A DNA stretch of 41,079 bases from an uncultured Collinsella sp. (GTDB taxonomy: Bacteria > Actinomycetota > Coriobacteriia > Coriobacteriales > Coriobacteriaceae): positions 1-41,079 of the forward strand of contig CAAEOL010000030.1 in NCBI GenBank assembly GCA_900757595.1. The letters run 5' to 3'. The notes beneath the pieces were generated by a model. The model ran no database searches. It was not told the origin of the DNA and saw nothing but the letters and a program-made list of their open reading frames with translations. Every line of letters starts with the position of its first letter. The first letter of the stretch is position 1. Shown here one piece after another: positions 39,354-41,079 of this stretch. Made by a program: the position numbers and the translations under genes.

Positions 39354-40220
39354 TTACTGCTGCAATGACCTTAATAGTCTAATTTCAGCTGCATAACCTG
39401 CAAGTTCGTTCGGAGTCTCCAAAATAAACGGCAGCGAACGCAAGTGGCCATTCGATACAATATTCTGCATAACCTGCATACCGCCACCAAATTCCTCGCT
39501 GCCAAGGTATCCCTTGCCGATGCACTCGTGACGATCTTTATGGGCGCCACAAGGGTTCTTCGAATCGTTGATATGTACGGCATGCAAGCGATCGATACCC
39601 ACCACGCGGTCGAACTCGTCGAGTACGCCGTCCAGATCATGGATGATGTCGTAGCCGGCATCGCTCACATGGCAGGTATCCAAACAAACGCCCAGCTTAT
39701 CGGACAGCTCTGGGCGCTTGGCGGCAACGTCCTCGATAATGCACGCCAGTTCTTCAAAGCTACGGCCCACCTCGGTGCCCTTGCCTGCCATGGTCTCGAG
39801 TAATACCGTCGTCCGCTGCCCCTCAAACATCACCTGGCACAGCGTGTCGACAATCATCTGAATGCCGACGTCGGAGCCCTGTCCCACATGCGCACCGGGA
39901 TGGAAGTTGTAGTAGTTGCCGGGCAGTGCTTCCAGACGCTGCAAGTCCTCGGCCATTGCCTCCAAGGCAAACTCGCGTGCCCGCTCTTTTGCAGAACAGG
40001 GGTTGTAGGTATACGGGGCATGCGCCACCAGCGGTCCAAAGTCGTTTTGCGCCATAAGCTCGCGCAGAGCCGCCACGTCATCCATGTCAAGTTCTTTTGC
40101 CTTGCCACCGCGCGGGTTGCGCGTAAAGAACGCAAAGGTATTGGCGCCAATGGACAGCGCCGTCTCCCCCATTGCCCGATAGCCCTTCGTCGTCGAAAGA
40201 TGACACCCGATCGTCAGCAT
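39354..40220 (-). CDS. nfo: Deoxyribonuclease IV (endonuclease IV)
   Basis: An AP endonuclease of 288 residues. The zinc-site motifs are present in order: IGCHLSTTKGY, LVAHAPYTYNPCS, NYYNFHPGAHVGQGSD, TVLLETMAGKGTEVG, VCLDTCHVSDAGYDI, LHAVHINDSKNPCGAHKDRHECIGKGYLG and PFILETPNE. It cuts DNA at abasic sites in base excision repair. The start MLTIGCHLS at 40220 is chosen over earlier ATG codons because GGGAG lies six bases before it and because the protein family starts there. A 59-base palindrome overlaps the leader. Confidence 0.93.
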   Translation of the reverse strand: MLTIGCHLSTTKGYRAMGETALSIGANTFAFFTRNPRGGKAKELDMDDVAALRELMAQNDFGPLVAHAPYTYNPCSAKERAREFALEAMAEDLQRLEALPGNYYNFHPGAHVGQGSDVGIQMIVDTLCQVMFEGQRTTVLLETMAGKGTEVGRSFEELACIIEDVAAKRPELSDKLGVCLDTCHVSDAGYDIIHDLDGVLDEFDRVVGIDRLHAVHINDSKNPCGAHKDRHECIGKGYLGSEEFGGGMQVMQNIVSNGHLRSLPFILETPNELAGYAAEIRLLRSLQQ

Positions 40221-40243
40221 CTCCAACTCCCTCTTCATCAGTT

Positions 40244-40302
40244 GCGGTGAAATACGGTCTATTGGTGCCATATTTTGGCGCAAACAGACCGTATTCCACC
40301 GC
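40244..40302. repeat. Long imperfect palindrome upstream of nfo
   Basis: GCGGTGAAATACGGTCT (40244-40260) is the inverse of 40286-40302 with one mismatch, around a 25-base loop that can itself partly pair (TTGGTGCC and GGCGCAA). It lies in the nfo leader and may be a dispersed repeat, a leader structure or a terminator of the upstream oxidoreductase gene. Confidence 0.6.
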
Positions 40303-40373
40303 AAGTTATAAAAGAGGCATCAGGGGCAAAGGCCTCCAAGGCATTCCAGGCGTTGGCGCCATGCCCCCACGCC

Positions 40374-41079
40374 CTAAAGTTCTAAGCGAATCGCATCGAT
40401 GATGTGCGCACAGCGCTGTGTAGCGGCTAGGGACATGATGGGGCTTTCGAGTTTCCCCGCCTGAATGAGCTGTGTCGCATGCGATGCCTCGCCGTAAAAA
40501 TCATCGACCTCAAATGGTGCATCGATTTCGAGTACTCGACCGTCGGAGTACTTCACATGGGCGAGCTCGGGGCGATGGAGACGCTCGATTTCCAACGAGC
40601 CCCGCTCACAGGCAATCGTTAAGCGGCTTTCATATGCTGCTTTGCCGTCGCACACCATATGAATGGGTATACCGCTGACGCTCATATGGATCTCGTCGGC
40701 CCAATCGACACGGCCGCCTGATACGTCACGCCAGCGAACTTCACGGGACGAAACCTCGCACGCGCCCGCGAGCAAATCCTCAAACCAACCGACCGCATAA
40801 CAGCCCATGTCATATAGACAGCCGCCCTGCAGCGGATCAAGCAGATAGCCCGAAGGAGACTCGCCGTAATCGAGCTTTTGCACGCTTTCAATCGAGACAA
40901 TACGGCCAAGCTCACCCGACGCAAGCAAGTCTTTCACGCGAGTGCGCATCGGGCAAAACCGATTCTTCATCGCCTCCATAAACAGCACGCCGCGCTCGCG
41001 AGAGGTGGAGGCAATCGAGAGAGCCTCTTCCTCACTCAAAACGGCCGGCTTTTCGCACAGCACGGCCTTTCCGGCGCGC
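40374..41079 (-). CDS. Gfo/Idh/MocA-family oxidoreductase (5' end outside the window)
   Basis: A partial protein of about 235 residues. The frame enters the window as AGKAVLCEKPAVLSEEEALS, which is the end of the Rossmann half with the conserved Glu-Lys-Pro, followed by GVLFMEAMKNRFCPM, GELGRIVSIESVQKLDYGES and GGCLYDMGCYAVGWFEDLLAG with the Asp-x-x-x-Tyr/His region. About 120 N-terminal residues including the GxGxxA loop lie beyond 41079. The family oxidises or reduces sugars and related substrates with NAD(P); substrate unknown. It ends 154 bases before the nfo start. Confidence 0.88.
   Translation of the reverse strand, partial: RAGKAVLCEKPAVLSEEEALSIASTSRERGVLFMEAMKNRFCPMRTRVKDLLASGELGRIVSIESVQKLDYGESPSGYLLDPLQGGCLYDMGCYAVGWFEDLLAGACEVSSREVRWRDVSGGRVDWADEIHMSVSGIPIHMVCDGKAAYESRLTIACERGSLEIERLHRPELAHVKYSDGRVLEIDAPFEVDDFYGEASHATQLIQAGKLESPIMSLAATQRCAHIIDAIRLEL

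Overview
The window looks like chromosome from a gut actinobacterium of the order Coriobacteriales, most likely Collinsella or a close relative. The support is indirect: moderately high G+C in most genes, strong GGAGG-type ribosome sites, DUF3793 next to a flavodoxin, a Y-family polymerase paired with a YolD-like protein, and a fructosamine-type catabolic operon. No rRNA or tRNA gene was seen, so the genus is an inference.

Layout. Positions 1-2500 hold an A+T-rich minus-strand cluster (DUF2087 protein, MFS exporter, broken cobalamin-binding radical SAM gene) that looks acquired. From 2500 to 5340 there is a small conserved protein, a membrane protein with a Ser/Thr/Asn/Gln-rich tail, and a protein with a LOTUS-like N-terminal domain and a long acidic linker. 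From 5340 to 6850 a second A+T-rich pair encodes a lipoprotein and a secreted papain-fold (C39-like) protein. From 7100 to 11900 come ettA, an sdpRI-like autorepressor/immunity pair, tcdA and a tatD-family gene.

The centre (11941-23339) is one co-directional minus-strand catabolic block of ten genes plus a GntR/HutC regulator. In transcription order it encodes a YfcC-family carrier, a YtcJ-like amidohydrolase, an FrlC-like epimerase, an FrlB-like SIS deglycase, an FrlD-like PfkB kinase, a second divergent PfkB kinase, an amidohydrolase-2 protein, a YjbQ protein, a BtpA/SgcQ protein and an FGGY kinase. The first half fits uptake, epimerisation, phosphorylation and deglycation of a fructosamine such as fructoselysine. 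The second half suggests a further sugar branch that I cannot match to a known pathway. The regulator has no standard start codon in frame.

From 23490 to 25880 there are two HAD phosphatases and deoC. From 26100 to 29640 lies a roughly 3.5 kb insert bounded by two direct copies of the end of pgi with its terminator. It carries an unknown protein, a ClpP-like protease with an intact triad, and a soluble VirD4/TraG-like ATPase, and it has no visible relaxase or integrase. Then follow pgi, a truncated iron-ADH-like gene that ends at a palindromic repeat, the polY-yolD pair behind SOS-like palindromes, a heavy-metal-binding membrane protein behind a CsoR-like palindrome, DUF3793 with flavodoxin, a polar amino acid ABC transporter whose permease has an extra extracellular domain, endonuclease IV, and the start-truncated end of a Gfo/Idh/MocA oxidoreductase at the window edge.
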